Shown here in pieces: positions 1-12,315 of a stretch of DNA of 64,000 nucleotides. The stretch is taken from assembly GCA_951230915.1 (NCBI GenBank), contig OX579637.1:15686001-15750000 (forward strand), written 5' to 3'. The stretch's first letter is position 1, and each line of letters starts with the position of its first letter. Both the position numbers and the translations under genes were made by a program. The DNA is from Antitrichia curtipendula. Taxonomy: Eukaryota > Streptophyta > Bryopsida > Hypnales > Leucodontaceae. Below the pieces are notes generated by a model. The model had not been told where the DNA came from and searched no databases. It saw nothing but the letters and a program-made list of their open reading frames with translations.

Positions 1-181
1 TGACATTTGATGTTTGACACCATTAATGTACAGATTGGACTTATTCTATATTCTTTTGAATGGACGTGCGATTGGATTGCAATTACATATCAAATTAGTA
101 TTTGTGGGCATTTAAGTACTTGAGGGTAACTATTTGCAACTTGTACGATTTGTATGAAGTCTCTTTCAAAATGAAATTCTA

Positions 182-362
182 TGACATTTGATGTTTGACA
201 CCATTAATGTACAGGTTGGACTTATTCTATATTCTTTTGAATGGACGTGCGATTGGATTGCAATTACATATCAAATTAGTATTTGTGGGCATTTAAGTAC
301 TTGAGGGTAACTATTTGCAACTTGTACGATTTGTGTGAAGTCTCTTTCAAAATGAAATTCTA
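182..362 (+). repeat. Class A monomer (basic 181-bp form), reference copy
   Basis: This is the commonest class and the coordinate reference. Landmarks are tgacatttga at 1-10, site 16 (G, or C in zone 2), tgtaca at 27-32, site 34 (cagg or caga), the length-variable ttattctata at 41-50, ttttgaatgg at 54-63 and the CpG-bearing ggacgtgcg at 62-70. Then come gattggattg at 70-79, the palindrome attgcaat at 76-83, caaattag at 91-98, gtgggc at 104-109, the palindrome aagtactt at 114-121, gagggtaactatttgcaa at 122-139, tgtacgatt at 142-150, site 154 (gtatg, gtgtg or gtctg) and tctctttc at 160-167. A-type copies with caga at site 34 often follow a cagg copy in zones 1 and 2. Stop codons occur in all frames, and 181 is not a multiple of three, so no reading frame persists. 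Confidence 0.95.
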
Positions 363-1269
363 TGACATTTGATGTTTGACACCATTAATGTACAGATTGG
401 ACTTATTCTTCTATTCTTTTGATTGGACGTGCGATTGGATTGCAATTACATATCAAATTAGTATTTGTGGGCATTTAAGTACTTGAGGGTAACTATTTGC
501 AACTTGTACGATTTGTGTGAAGTCTGTTTCAAAATGAAATTCTATGACATTTGATGTTTGACACCATTAATGTACAGGTTGGACTTATTCTATATTCTTT
601 TGAATGGACGTGCGATTGGATTGCAATTACATATCAAATTAGTATTTGTGGGCATTTAGGTACTTGAGGGTAACTATTTGCAACATGTACGATTTGTCTG
701 AAGTCTCTTTCAAAATGAAATTCTATGACATTTGATGTTTGACACCATTAATGTACAGGTTGGACTTATTCTATATTCTTTTGAGTGGACGTGCGATTGG
801 ATTGCAATTACATATCAAATTAGTATTTGTGGGCATTTAAGTACTTGAGGGTAACTATTTGCAACTTGTACGATTTGTATGAAGTCTCTTTCAAAATGAA
901 ATTCTATGACATTTGATGTTTGACACCATTAATGTACAGGTTGGACTTATTCTTCTATTTATTGGAATTGACGTGCGATTGAATTGCAATTACATATCAA
1001 ATTAATATTTGTGGGCATTGAGGTACTTGAGGGTAACTATTTGCAACTTGTACGATTTGTGTGAAGTTTCCTTCAAAATGAAATTCTATGACATTTGATG
1101 TTTGACACCATTAATGTACAGGTTGGACTTATTCTATATTCTTTTGAATGGACGTGCGATTGGATTGCAATTACATATCAAATTAGTATTTGTGGGCATT
1201 TAAGTATTTGAGGGTAACTATTTGCAACTTGTACGATTTGTATGAAGTCTGTTTCAAAATGAAATTCTA

Positions 1270-1450
1270 TGACATTTGATGTTTGACACCATTAATGTAC
1301 AGGTTGGACTTATTCTATATTCTTTTGAATGGACGTGCGATTGGATTGCAATTACATATCAGATTAATATTTGTGGGCATTTAGGTACTTGAGGGTAACT
1401 ATTTGCAACATGTACGATTTGTCTGAAGTCTCTTTCAAAATGAAATTCTA
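1270..1450 (+). repeat. Class R monomer (cagattaa / catgtacg / gtctg), reference copy
   Basis: R has a linked set of changes in the right two-thirds: cagattaa (site 93 G, site 98 A), tagg at 113-116, catgtacg (site 141 A) and gtctg (site 154 C). I find 26 copies, starting at 1270, 2356, 2537, 3804, 7244, 7425, 7787, 7969, 10505, 11773, 13221, 13402, 13764, 13946, 15576, 17569, 18293, 19561, 20104, 20466, 20828, 26630, 28261, 30799, 31524 and 32430; the 30799 copy has gtgtg. None is seen after 32.6 kb. The copies at 7787 and 13764 are 182 bp because of an extra C (ggacctta). Those at 10505, 15576, 17569 and 18293 carry gtgtgattgg. Partial R forms with caaattag start at 545, 4710 and 5434. Confidence 0.93.
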
Positions 1451-1631
1451 TGACATTTGATGTTTGACACCATTAATGTACAGGTTGGACTTATTCTATA
1501 TTCTTTTGAGTGGACGTGCGATTGGATTGCAATTACATATCAAATTAGTATTTGTGGGCATTTAAGTACTTGAGGGTAACTATTTGCAACTTGTACGATT
1601 TGTATGAAGTCTCTTTCAAAATGAAATTCTA
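1451..1631 (+). repeat. Class S monomer (gagtgg), reference copy
   Basis: S is an A-like monomer with A-to-G at position 60 (ttttgagtgg), usually ending gtatg or gtgtg. I find 26 copies, starting at 726, 1451, 1632, 2718, 3985, 5615, 7606, 8150, 10686, 13583, 14127, 15757, 17750, 18474, 19742, 20647, 21009, 22458, 23546, 26811, 28080, 28442, 29891, 30980, 31705 and 32611. None is seen after 32.8 kb. Nearly every S lies directly after an R or partial R monomer, so R-S behaves as a dimer. The copy at 19742 also has a private change (ctttagagtgg), and the one at 28080 has the K-type gtgcgc right half. Confidence 0.93.
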
Positions 1632-1993
1632 TGACATTTGATGTTTGACACCATTAATGTACAGGTTGGACTTATTCTATATTCTTTTGAGTGGACGTGC
1701 GATTGGATTGCAATTACATATCAAATTAGTATTTGTGGGCATTTAAGTACTTGAGGGTAACTATTTGCAACTTGTACGATTTGTGTGAAGTTTCCTTCAA
1801 AATGAAATTCTATGACATTTGATGTTTGACACCATTAATGTACAGGTTGGACTTATTCTATATTCTTTTGAATGGACGTGCGATTGGATTGCAATTACAT
1901 ATCAAATTAGTATTTGTGGGCATTTAAGTATTTGAGGGTAACTATTTGCAACTTGTACGATTTGTATGAAGTCTCTTTCAAAATGAAATTCTA

Positions 1994-2174
1994 TGACATT
2001 TGATGTTTGACACCATTAATGTACAGGTTGGACTTATTCTATATTCTTTTGAATGGACGTGCGATTGGATTGCAATTACATATCAAATTAATATTTGTGC
2101 GCATTTAAGTACTTGAGGGTAACTATTTGCAACATGTACGATTTGTGTGAAGTCTGTTTCAAAATGAAATTCTA
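1994..2174 (+). repeat. Class K monomer (attaatatttgtgcgc), reference copy
   Basis: K has an A-type left half with site 98 A and G-to-C at 107, giving gtgcgc and an extra CpG. Copies start at 1994, 2175, 3442, 4529, 6882, 13040, 26449, 34970, 37148, 55648, 57825, 59639, 61635 and 63449. The zone 1 copies mostly have catgtacg and tctgtttc and follow a monomer with gtatttgag. The zone 5 copies have cttgtacg and gtatg and sit directly before an F monomer. The gtgcgc change is shared with most C copies and with many B copies of zone 5, so it has moved between class backgrounds. Confidence 0.88.
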
Positions 2175-5100
2175 TGACATTTGATATTTGACACCATTAA
2201 TGTACAGGTTGGACTTATTCTATATTCTTTTGAATGGACGTGCGATTGGATTGCAATTACATATCAAATTAATATTTGTGCGCATTTAAGTACTTGAGGG
2301 TAACTATTTGCAACTTGTACGATTTGTGTGAAGTCTCTTTCAAAATGAAATTCTATGACATTTGATGTTTGACACCATTAATGTACAGGTTGGACTTATT
2401 CTATATTCTTTTGAATGGACGTGCGATTGGATTGCAATTACATATCAGATTAATATTTGTGGGCATTTAGGTACTTGAGGGTAACTATTTGCAACATGTA
2501 CGATTTGTCTGAAGTCTCTTTCAAAATGAAATTCTATGACATTTGATGTTTGACACCATTAATGTACAGGTTGGACTTATTCTATATTCTTTTGAATGGA
2601 CGTGCGATTGGATTGCAATTACATATCAGATTAATATTTGTGGGCATTTAGGTACTTGAGGGTAACTATTTGCAACATGTACGATTTGTCTGAAGTCTCT
2701 TTCAAAATGAAATTCTATGACATTTGATGTTTGACACCATTAATGTACAGGTTGGACTTATTCTATATTCTTTTGAGTGGACGTGCGATTGGATTGCAAT
2801 TACATATCAAATTAGTATTTGTGGGCATTTAAGTACTTGAGGGTAACTATTTGCAACTTGTACGATTTGTATGAAGTCTCTTTCAAAATGAAATTCTATG
2901 ACATTTGATGTTTGACACCATTAATATACAGGTTGGACTTATTCTATATTCTTTTGAATGGACGTGCGATTGGATTGCAATTACATATCAAATTAGTATT
3001 TGTGGGCATTTAAGTACTTGAGGGTAACTATTTGCAACTTGTACGATTTGTGTGAAGTCTCTTTCAAAATGAAATTCTATGACATTTGATGTTTGACACC
3101 ATTAATGTACAGATTGGACTTATTCTATATTCTTTTGAATGGACGTGCGATTGGATTGCAATTACATATCAAATTAGTATTTGTGGGCATTTAAGTACTT
3201 GAGGGTAACTATTTGCAACTTGTACGATTTGTGTGAAGTCTCTTTCAAAATGAAATTCTATGACATTTGATGTTTGACACCATTAATGTACAGGTTGGAC
3301 TTATTCTATATTCTTTTGAATGGACGTGCGATTGGATTGCAATTACATATCAAATTAGTATTTGTGGGCATTTAAGTATTTGAGGGTAACTATTTGCAAC
3401 TTGTACGATTTGTATGAAGTCTCTTTCAAAATGAAATTCTATGACATTTGATGTTTGACACCATTAATGTACAGGTTGGACTTATTCTATATTCTTTTGA
3501 ATGGACGTGCGATTGGATTGCAATTACATATCAAATTAATATTTGTGCGCATTTAAGTACTTGAGGGTAACTATTTGCAACATGTACGATTTGTGTGAAG
3601 TCTGTTTCAAAATGAAATTCTATGACATTTGATGTTTGACACCATTAATGTACAGGTTGGACTTATTCTATATTCTTTTGAATGGACGTGCGATTGGATT
3701 GCAATTACATATCAAATTAGTATTTGTGGGCATTTAAGTACTTGAGGGTAACTATTTGCAACTTGTACGATTTGTGTGAAGTCTCTTTCAAAATGAAATT
3801 CTATGACATTTGATGTTTGACACCATTAATGTACAGGTTGGACTTATTCTATATTCTTTTGAATGGACGTGCGATTGGATTGCAATTACATATCAGATTA
3901 ATATTTGTGGGCATTTAGGTACTTGAGGGTAACTATTTGCAACATGTACGATTTGTCTGAAGTCTCTTTCAAAATGAAATTCTATGACATTTGATGTTTG
4001 ACACCATTAATGTACAGGTTGGACTTATTCTATATTCTTTTGAGTGGACGTGCGATTGGATTGCAATTACATATCAAATTAGTATTTGTGGGCATTTAAG
4101 TACTTGAGGGTAACTATTTGCAACTTGTACGATTTGTATGAAGTCTCTTTCAAAATGAAATTCTATGACATTTGATGTTTGACACCATTAATGTACAGGT
4201 TGGACTTATTCTTCTATTTATTGGAATTGACGTGCGATTGAATTGCAATTACATATCAAATTAATATTTGTGGGCATTGAGGTACTTGAGGGTAACTATT
4301 TGCAACTTGTACGATTTGTGTGAAGTTTCCTTCAAAATGAAATTCTATGACATTTGATGTTTGACACCATTAATGTACAGGTTGGACTTATTCTATATTC
4401 TTTTGAATGGACGTGCGATTGGATTGCAATTACATATCAAATTAGTATTTGTGGGCATTTAAGTATTTGAGGGTAACTATTTGCAACTTGTACGATTTGT
4501 ATGAAGTCTCTTTCAAAATGAAATTCTATGACATTTGATGTTTGACACCATTAATGTACAGGTTGGACTTATTCTATATTCTTTTGAATGGACGTGCGAT
4601 TGGATTGCAATTACATATCAAATTAATATTTGTGCGCATTTAAGTACTTGAGGGTAACTATTTGCAACATGTACGATTTGTGTGAAGTCTGTTTCAAAAT
4701 GAAATTCTATGACATTTGATATTTGACACCATTAATGTACAGGTTGGACTTATTCTATATTCTTTTGAATGGACGTGCGATTGGATTGCAATTACATATC
4801 AAATTAGTATTTGTGGGCATTTAGGTACTTGAGGGTAACTATTTGCAACATGTACGATTTGTCTGAAGTCTCTTTCAAAATGAAATTCTATGACATTTGA
4901 TGTTTGACACCATTAATGTACAGGTTGGACTTATTCTATATTCTTTTGAATGGACGTGCGATTGGATTGCAATTACATATCAAATTAGTATTTGTGGGCA
5001 TTTAAGTACTTGAGGGTAACTATTTGCAACTTGTACGATTTGTGTGAAGTCTCTTTCAAAATGAAATTCTATGACATTTGATGTTTGACACCATTAATGT

Positions 5101-5252
5101 ACAGATTGGACTTATTCTATATTCTTTTGAATGGACGTGCGATTGGATTGCAATTACATATCAAATTAGTATTTGTGGGCATTTAAGTACTTGAGGGTAA
5201 CTATTTGCAACTTGTACGATTTGTGTGAAGTCTCTTTCAAAATGAAATTCTA

Positions 5253-6338
5253 TGACATTTGATGTTTGACACCATTAATGTACAGGTTGGACTTATTCTA
5301 TATTCTTTTGAATGGACGTCCGATTGGATTGCAATTACATATCAAATTAGTATTTGTGGGCATTTAAGTATTTGAGGGTAACTATTTGCAACTTGTACGA
5401 TTTGTATGAAGTCTCTTTCAAAATGAAATTCTATGACATTTGATGTTTGACACCATTAATGTACAGGTTGGACTTATTCTATATTCTTTTGAATGGACGT
5501 GCGATTGGATTGCAATTACATATCAAATTAGTATTTGTGGGCATTTAGGTACTTGAGGGTAACTATTTGCAACATGTACGATTTGTCTGAAGTCTCTTTC
5601 AAAATGAAATTCTATGACATTTGATGTTTGACACCATTAATGTACAGGTTGGACTTATTCTATATTCTTTTGAGTGGACGTGCGATTGGATTGCAATTAC
5701 ATATCAAATTAGTATTTGTGGGCATTTAAGTACTTGAGGGTAACTATTTGCAACTTGTACGATTTGTGTGAAGTCTCTTTCAAAATGAAATTCTATGACA
5801 TTTGATGTTTGACACCATTAATATACAGGTTGGACTTATTCTATATTCTTTTGAATGGACGTGCGATTGGATTGCAATTACATATCAAATTAGTATTTGT
5901 GGGCATTTAAGTACTTGAGGGTAACTATTTGCAACTTGTACGATTTGTGTGAAGTCTCTTTCAAAATGAAATTCTATGACATTTGATGTTTGACACCATT
6001 AATGTACAGATTGGACTTATTCTATATTCTTTTGAATGGACGTGCGATTGGATTGCAATTACATATCAAATTAGTATTTGTGGGCATTTAAGTACTTGAG
6101 GGTAACTATTTGCAACTTGTACGATTTGTGTGAAGTCTCTTTCAAAATGAAATTCTATGACATTTGATGTTTGACACCATTAATGTACAGGTTGGACTTA
6201 TTCTATATTCTTTTGAATGGACGTCCGATTGGATTGCAATTACATATCAAATTAGTATTTGTGGGCATTTAAGTATTTGAGGGTAACTATTTGCAACTTG
6301 TACGATTTGTATGAAGTCTCTTTCAAAATGAAATTCTA
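5253..6338 (+). repeat. Monomers with gacgtccg, 5-monomer spacing
   Basis: Two A monomers, at 5253-5433 and 6158-6338, share G-to-C at position 68 (gacgtccg, which makes an AatII site) together with gtatttgag and gtatg. They are 905 bp apart, five monomers. A third copy of the same haplotype starts at 12316. The shared rare change marks a local five-monomer exchange followed by the larger copying event that produced 12316-16300. Confidence 0.85.
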
Positions 6339-8511
6339 TGACATTTGATGTTTGACACCATTAATGTACAGGTTGGACTTATTCTATATTCTTTTGAATG
6401 GACGTGCGATTGGATTGCAATTACATATCAAATTAGTATTTGTGGGCATTTAAGTACTTGAGGGTAACTATTTGCAACTTGTACGATTTGTGTGAAGTCT
6501 CTTTCAAAATGAAATTCTATGACATTTGATGTTTGACACCATTAATGTACAGATTGGACTTATTCTATATTCTTTTGAATGGACGTGCGATTGGATTGCA
6601 ATTACATATCAAATTAGTATTTGTGGGCATTTAAGTACTTGAGGGTAACTATTTGCAACTTGTACGATTTGTGTGAAGTCTCTTTCAAAATGAAATTCTA
6701 TGACATTTGATGTTTGACACCATTAATGTACAGGTTGGACTTATTCTATATTCTTTTGAATGGACGTGCGATTGGATTGCAATTACATATCAAATTAGTA
6801 TTTGTGGGCATTTAAGTATTTGAGGGTAACTATTTGCAACTTGTACGATTTGTATGAAGTCTCTTTCAAAATGAAATTCTATGACATTTGATGTTTGACA
6901 CCATTAATGTACAGGTTGGACTTATTCTATATTCTTTTGAATGGACGTGCGATTGGATTGCAATTACATATCAAATTAATATTTGTGCGCATTTAAGTAC
7001 TTGAGGGTAACTATTTGCAACATGTACGATTTGTGTGAAGTCTGTTTCAAAATGAAATTCTATGACATTTGATGTTTGACACCATTAATGTACAGGTTGG
7101 ACTTATTCTATATTCTTTTGAATGGACGTGCGATTGGATTGCAATTACATATCAAATTAGTATTTGTGGGCATTTAAGTACTTGAGGGTAACTATTTGCA
7201 ACTTGTACGATTTGTGTGAAGTCTCTTTCAAAATGAAATTCTATGACATTTGATGTTTGACACCATTAATGTACAGGTTGGACTTATTCTATATTCTTTT
7301 GAATGGACGTGCGATTGGATTGCAATTACATATCAGATTAATATTTGTGGGCATTTAGGTACTTGAGGGTAACTATTTGCAACATGTACGATTTGTCTGA
7401 AGTCTCTTTCAAAATGAAATTCTATGACATTTGATGTTTGACACCATTAATGTACAGGTTGGACTTATTCTATATTCTTTTGAATGGACGTGCGATTGGA
7501 TTGCAATTACATATCAGATTAATATTTGTGGGCATTTAGGTACTTGAGGGTAACTATTTGCAACATGTACGATTTGTCTGAAGTCTCTTTCAAAATGAAA
7601 TTCTATGACATTTGATGTTTGACACCATTAATGTACAGGTTGGACTTATTCTATATTCTTTTGAGTGGACGTGCGATTGGATTGCAATTACATATCAAAT
7701 TAGTATTTGTGGGCATTTAAGTACTTGAGGGTAACTATTTGCAACTTGTACGATTTGTATGAAGTCTCTTTCAAAATGAAATTCTATGACATTTGATGTT
7801 TGACACCATTAATGTACAGATTGGACCTTATTCTATATTCTTTTGAATGGACGTGCGATTGGATTGCAATTACATATCAGATTAATATTTGTGGGCATTT
7901 AGGTACTTGAGGGTAACTATTTGCAACATGTACGATTTGTCTGAAGTCTCTTTCAAAATGAAATTCTATGACATTTGATGTTTGACACCATTAATGTACA
8001 GGTTGGACTTATTCTATATTCTTTTGAATGGACGTGCGATTGGATTGCAATTACATATCAGATTAATATTTGTGGGCATTTAGGTACTTGAGGGTAACTA
8101 TTTGCAACATGTACGATTTGTCTGAAGTCTCTTTCAAAATGAAATTCTATGACATTTGATGTTTGACACCATTAATGTACAGGTTGGACTTATTCTATAT
8201 TCTTTTGAGTGGACGTGCGATTGGATTGCAATTACATATCAAATTAGTATTTGTGGGCATTTAAGTACTTGAGGGTAACTATTTGCAACTTGTACGATTT
8301 GTATGAAGTCTCTTTCAAAATGAAATTCTATGACATTTGATGTTTGACACCATTAATGTACAGGTTGGACTTATTCTATATTCTTTTGAATGGACGTGCG
8401 ATTGGATTGCAATTACATATCAAATTAGTATTTGTGGGCATTTAAGTACTTGAGGGTAACTATTTGCAACTTGTACGATTTGTGTGAAGTCTCTTTCAAA
8501 ATGAAATTCTA

Positions 8512-10323
8512 TGACATTTGATGTTTGACACCATTAATGTACAGATTGGACTTATTCTATATTCTTTTGAATGGACGTGCGATTGGATTGCAATTACATA
8601 TCAAATTAGTATTTGTGGGCATTTAAGTATTTGAGGGTAACTATTTGCAACTTGTACGATTTGTGTGAAGTCTCTTTCAAAATGAAATTCTATGACATTT
8701 GATGTTTGACACCATTAATGTACAGATTGGACCTTATTCCCTATTTTTTGGAATTGACGTGCGATTGGATTGCAATTACATATCAAATTAATATTTGTGC
8801 GCATTTAAGTACTTGAGGGTAACTATTTGCAACTTGTACGATTTGTGTGAAGTTTCCTTCAAAATGAAATTCTATGACATTTGATGTTTGACACCATTAA
8901 TGTACAGATTGGACTTATTCTATATTCTTTTGAATGGACGTGCGATTGGATTGCAATTACATATCAAATTAGTATTTGTGGGCATTTAAGTACTTGAGGG
9001 TAACTATTTGCAACTTGTACGATTTGTATGAAGTCTCTTTCAAAATGAAATTCTATGACATTTGATGTTTGACACCATTAATGTACAGGTTGGACTTATT
9101 CTATATTCTTTTGAATGGACGTGCGATTGGATTGCAATTACATATCAAATTAGTATTTGTGGGCATTTAAGTACTTGAGGGTAACTATTTGCAACTTGTA
9201 CGATTTGTATGAAGTCTCTTTCAAAATGAAATTCTATGGCATTTGATGTTTGACACCATTAATGTACAGGTTGGACTTATTCTATATTCTTTTGAATGGA
9301 CGTGCGATTGGATTGCAATTACATATCAAATTAGTATTTGTGGGCATTTAAGTACTTGAGGGTAACTATTTGCAACTTGTACGATTTGTGTGAAGTCTCT
9401 TTCAAAATGAAATTCTATGACATTTGATGTTTGACACCATTAATGTACAGATTGGACTTATTCTATATTCTTTTGAATGGACGTGCGATTGGATTGCAAT
9501 TACATATCAAATTAGTATTTGTGGGCATTTAAGTATTTGAGGGTAACTATTTGCAACTTGTACGATTTGTGTGAAGTCTCTTTCAAAATGAAATTCTATG
9601 ACATTTGATGTTTGACACCATTAATGTACAGATTGGACCTTATTCCCTATTTTTTGGAATTGACGTGCGATTGGATTGCAATTACATATCAAATTAATAT
9701 TTGTGCGCATTTAAGTACTTGAGGGTAACTATTTGCAACTTGTACGATTTGTGTGAAGTTTCCTTCAAAATGAAATTCTATGACATTTGATGTTTGACAC
9801 CATTAATGTACAGATTGGACTTATTCTATATTCTTTTGAATGGACGTGCGATTGGATTGCAATTACATATCAAATTAGTATTTGTGGGCATTTAAGTACT
9901 TGAGGGTAACTATTTGCAACTTGTACGATTTGTATGAAGTCTGTTTCAAAATGAAATTCTATGACATTTGATGTTTGACACCATTAATGTACAGGTTGGA
10001 CTTATTCTATATTCTTTTGAATGGACGTGCGATTGGATTGCAATTACATATCAAATTAGTATTTGTGGGCATTTAAGTACTTGAGGGTAACTATTTGCAA
10101 CTTGTACGATTTGTATGAAGTCTCTTTCAAAATGAAATTCTATGGCATTTGATGTTTGACACCATTAATGTACAGGTTGGACTTATTCTATATTCTTTTG
10201 AATGGACGTGCGATTGGATTGCAATTACATATCAAATTAGTATTTGTGGGCATTTAAGTACTTGAGGGTAACTATTTGCAACTTGTACGATTTGTGTGAA
10301 GTCTCTTTCAAAATGAAATTCTA
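8512..10323 (+). repeat. Tandem duplication of a 5-monomer unit (906 bp x 2)
   Basis: 8512-9417 and 9418-10323 carry the same order: A with caga and gtattt, C, A with caga, A, then an A starting tggcatttg. The only difference I noticed is tctctttc against tctgtttc in the third monomer. The later copy of this region at 14489-15394 has a single 5-monomer unit, so the doubling arose in this copy, or one unit was lost from the other. Confidence 0.9.
8693..8874 (+). repeat. Class C monomer (182 bp, accttattccctatt), reference copy
   Basis: C has cagattggaccttattccctattt and then tttggaattgacg, which is 1 bp longer than A; the cited stretch spans roughly positions 31-56. Copies start at 8693, 9599, 14670, 16663, 21733, 24090, 24634, 25179, 25542, 26992, 27355, 28804, 30072 and 30435. 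The right half varies. It is attaat-gtgcgc-tttcc in most copies. It is R-like (cagattaa, catgtacg, gtctg) with tatttcttgg in the copies at 24634, 25179 and 25542. It is A-like (attag, gtgggc) in those at 26992, 30072 and 30435. In zone 1 each C at 8693, 9599, 14670 and 16663 is followed 515 bases later by the same tctatggcatt variant, so these are copies of one longer unit. Confidence 0.93.
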
Positions 10324-11953
10324 TGACATTTGATGTTTGACACCATTAATGTACAGATTGGACTTATTCTATATTCTTTTGAATGGACGTGCGATTGGAT
10401 TGCAATTACATATCAAATTAGTATTTGTGGGCATTGAGGTACTTGAGGGTAACTATTTGCAACTTGTACGATTTGTGTGAAGTCTGTTTCAAAATGAAAT
10501 TCTATGACATTTGATGTTTGACACCATTAATGTACAGGTTGGACTTATTCTATATTCTTTTGAATGGACGTGTGATTGGATTGCAATTACATATCAGATT
10601 AATATTTGTGGGCATTTAGGTACTTGAGGGTAACTATTTGCAACATGTACGATTTGTCTGAAGTCTCTTTCAAAATGAAATTCTATGACATTTGATGTTT
10701 GACACCATTAATGTACAGGTTGGACTTATTCTATATTCTTTTGAGTGGACGTGCGATTGGATTGCAATTACATATCAAATTAGTATTTGTGGGCATTTAA
10801 GTACTTGAGGGTAACTATTTGCAACTTGTACGATTTGTATGAAGTCTCTTTCAAAATGAAATTCTATGACATTTGATGTTTGACACCATTAATGTACAGG
10901 TTGGACTTATTCTATATTCTTTTGAATGGACGTGCGATTGGATTGCAATTACATATCAAATTAGTATTTGTGGGCATTTAAGTACTTGAGGGTAACTATT
11001 TGCAACTTGTACGATTTGTATGAAGTCTCTTTCAAAATGAAATTCTATGACATTTGATGTTTGACACCATTAATGTACAGGTTGGACTTATTCTTCTATT
11101 CTTTGGAATTGACGTGCGATTGAATTGCAATTACATATCAAATTAATATTTGTGGGCATTGAGGTACTTGAGGGTAACTATTTGCAACTTGTACGATTTG
11201 TGTGAAGTCTGTTTCAAAATGAAATTCTATGACATTTGATGTTTGACACCATTAATGTACAGGTTGGACTTATTCTATATTCTTTTGAATGGACGTGCGA
11301 TTGGATTGCAATTACATATCAAATTAGTATTTGTGGGCATTTAAGTACTTGAGGGTAACTATTTGCAACTTGTACGATTTGTATGAAGTCTCTTTCAAAA
11401 TGAAATTCTATGGCATTTGATGTTTGACACCATTAATGTACAGGTTGGACTTATTCTATATTCTTTTGAATGGACGTGCGGTTGGATTGCAATTACATAT
11501 CAAATTAGTATTTGTGGGCATTTAAGTACTTGAGGGTAACTATTTGCAACTTGTACGATTTGTGTGAAGTCTCTTTCAAAATGAAATTCTATGACATTTG
11601 ATGTTTGACACCATTAATGTACAGGTTGGACTTATTCTATATTCTTTTGAATGGACGTGCGATTGGATTGCAATTACATATCAAATTAGTATTTGTGGGC
11701 ATTGAGGTACTTGAGGGTAACTATTTGCAACTTGTACGATTTGTGTGAAGTCTCTTTCAAAATGAAATTCTATGACATTTGATGTTTGACACCATTAATG
11801 TACAGGTTGGACTTATTCTATATTCTTTTGAATGGACGTGCGATTGGATTGCAATTACATATCAGATTAATATTTGTGGGCATTTAGGTACTTGAGGGTA
11901 ACTATTTGCAACATGTACGATTTGTCTGAAGTCTCTTTCAAAATGAAATTCTA
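10324..11953 (+). repeat. 9-monomer duplication, copy 1
   Basis: The order is A(gagg), R(gtgtg), S, A, B, A, tggc-A with gcggttgg, A(gagg), R. The same nine monomers lie at 18112-19741, a shift of 7788 bp. The combination of tggcatttg and gcggttgg in one monomer (11411 and 19199) is the strongest marker. Another gcggttgg monomer at 12135 lacks tggc. Confidence 0.9.
11048..11229 (+). repeat. Class B monomer (182 bp, cttctattctttgg), reference copy
   Basis: B has ttattcttctattctttgg in the left half, then gaattgacg or gaatggacg. Usually gattgaattg (site 75 A), attaat, attgagg and gtttccttc follow in the right half. B is sparse in zone 1 (907, 4166, 11048, 16119, 18836), scattered in zone 2 (22820, 23364, 23727, 24997, 25905), and regular from 30617 to the window end. 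The copies at 907 and 4166 have ctatttattgg. Those at 30617, 31342, 32067 and 33336 have tacaagttgg. Those at 35151, 36422 and 37329 have cactaatg. Most zone 5 copies have gtgcgcatttaag in place of gtgggcattgagg. The copies at 23364 and 23727 have a partly R-like right half with catgtacg. Confidence 0.93.
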
Positions 11954-12315
11954 TGACATTTGATGTTTCACACCATTAATGTACAGATTGGACTTATTCT
12001 ATATTCTTTTGAATGGACGTGCGATTGGATTGCAATTACATATCAAATTAGTATTTGTGGGCATTTAAGTACTTGAGGGTAACTATTTGCAACTTGTACG
12101 ATTTGTGTGAAGTCTCTTTCAAAATGAAATTCTATGACATTTGATGTTTGACACCATTAATGTACAGGTTGGACTTATTCTATATTCTTTTGAATGGACG
12201 TGCGGTTGGATTGCAATTACATATCAAATTAGTATTTGTGGGCATTTAAGTACTTGAGGGTAACTATTTGCAACTTGTACGATTTGTGTGAAGTCTCTTT
12301 CAAAATGAAATTCTA

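Larger units (their letters stand above)
6158..11229 (+). repeat. Large duplicated block, copy 1 (28 monomers)
   Basis: The order is: gtccg-A, A, A, A(gtattt), K, A, R, R, S, R(acctt), R, S, A, A(gtattt), C, A, A, tggc-A, A(gtattt), C, A, A, tggc-A, A(gagg), R(gtgtg), S, A, B. The block at 12316-16300 has the same order but lacks the A at 7063 and one of the two 5-monomer units. Rare markers match between them: gacgtccg, the 182-bp R with acctt (7787 and 13764), C then tggc, gtgtgattgg, and B. The left part lies at a shift of 6158, the middle at 5977 and the right at 5071, each step being a whole number of monomers. Confidence 0.88.
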
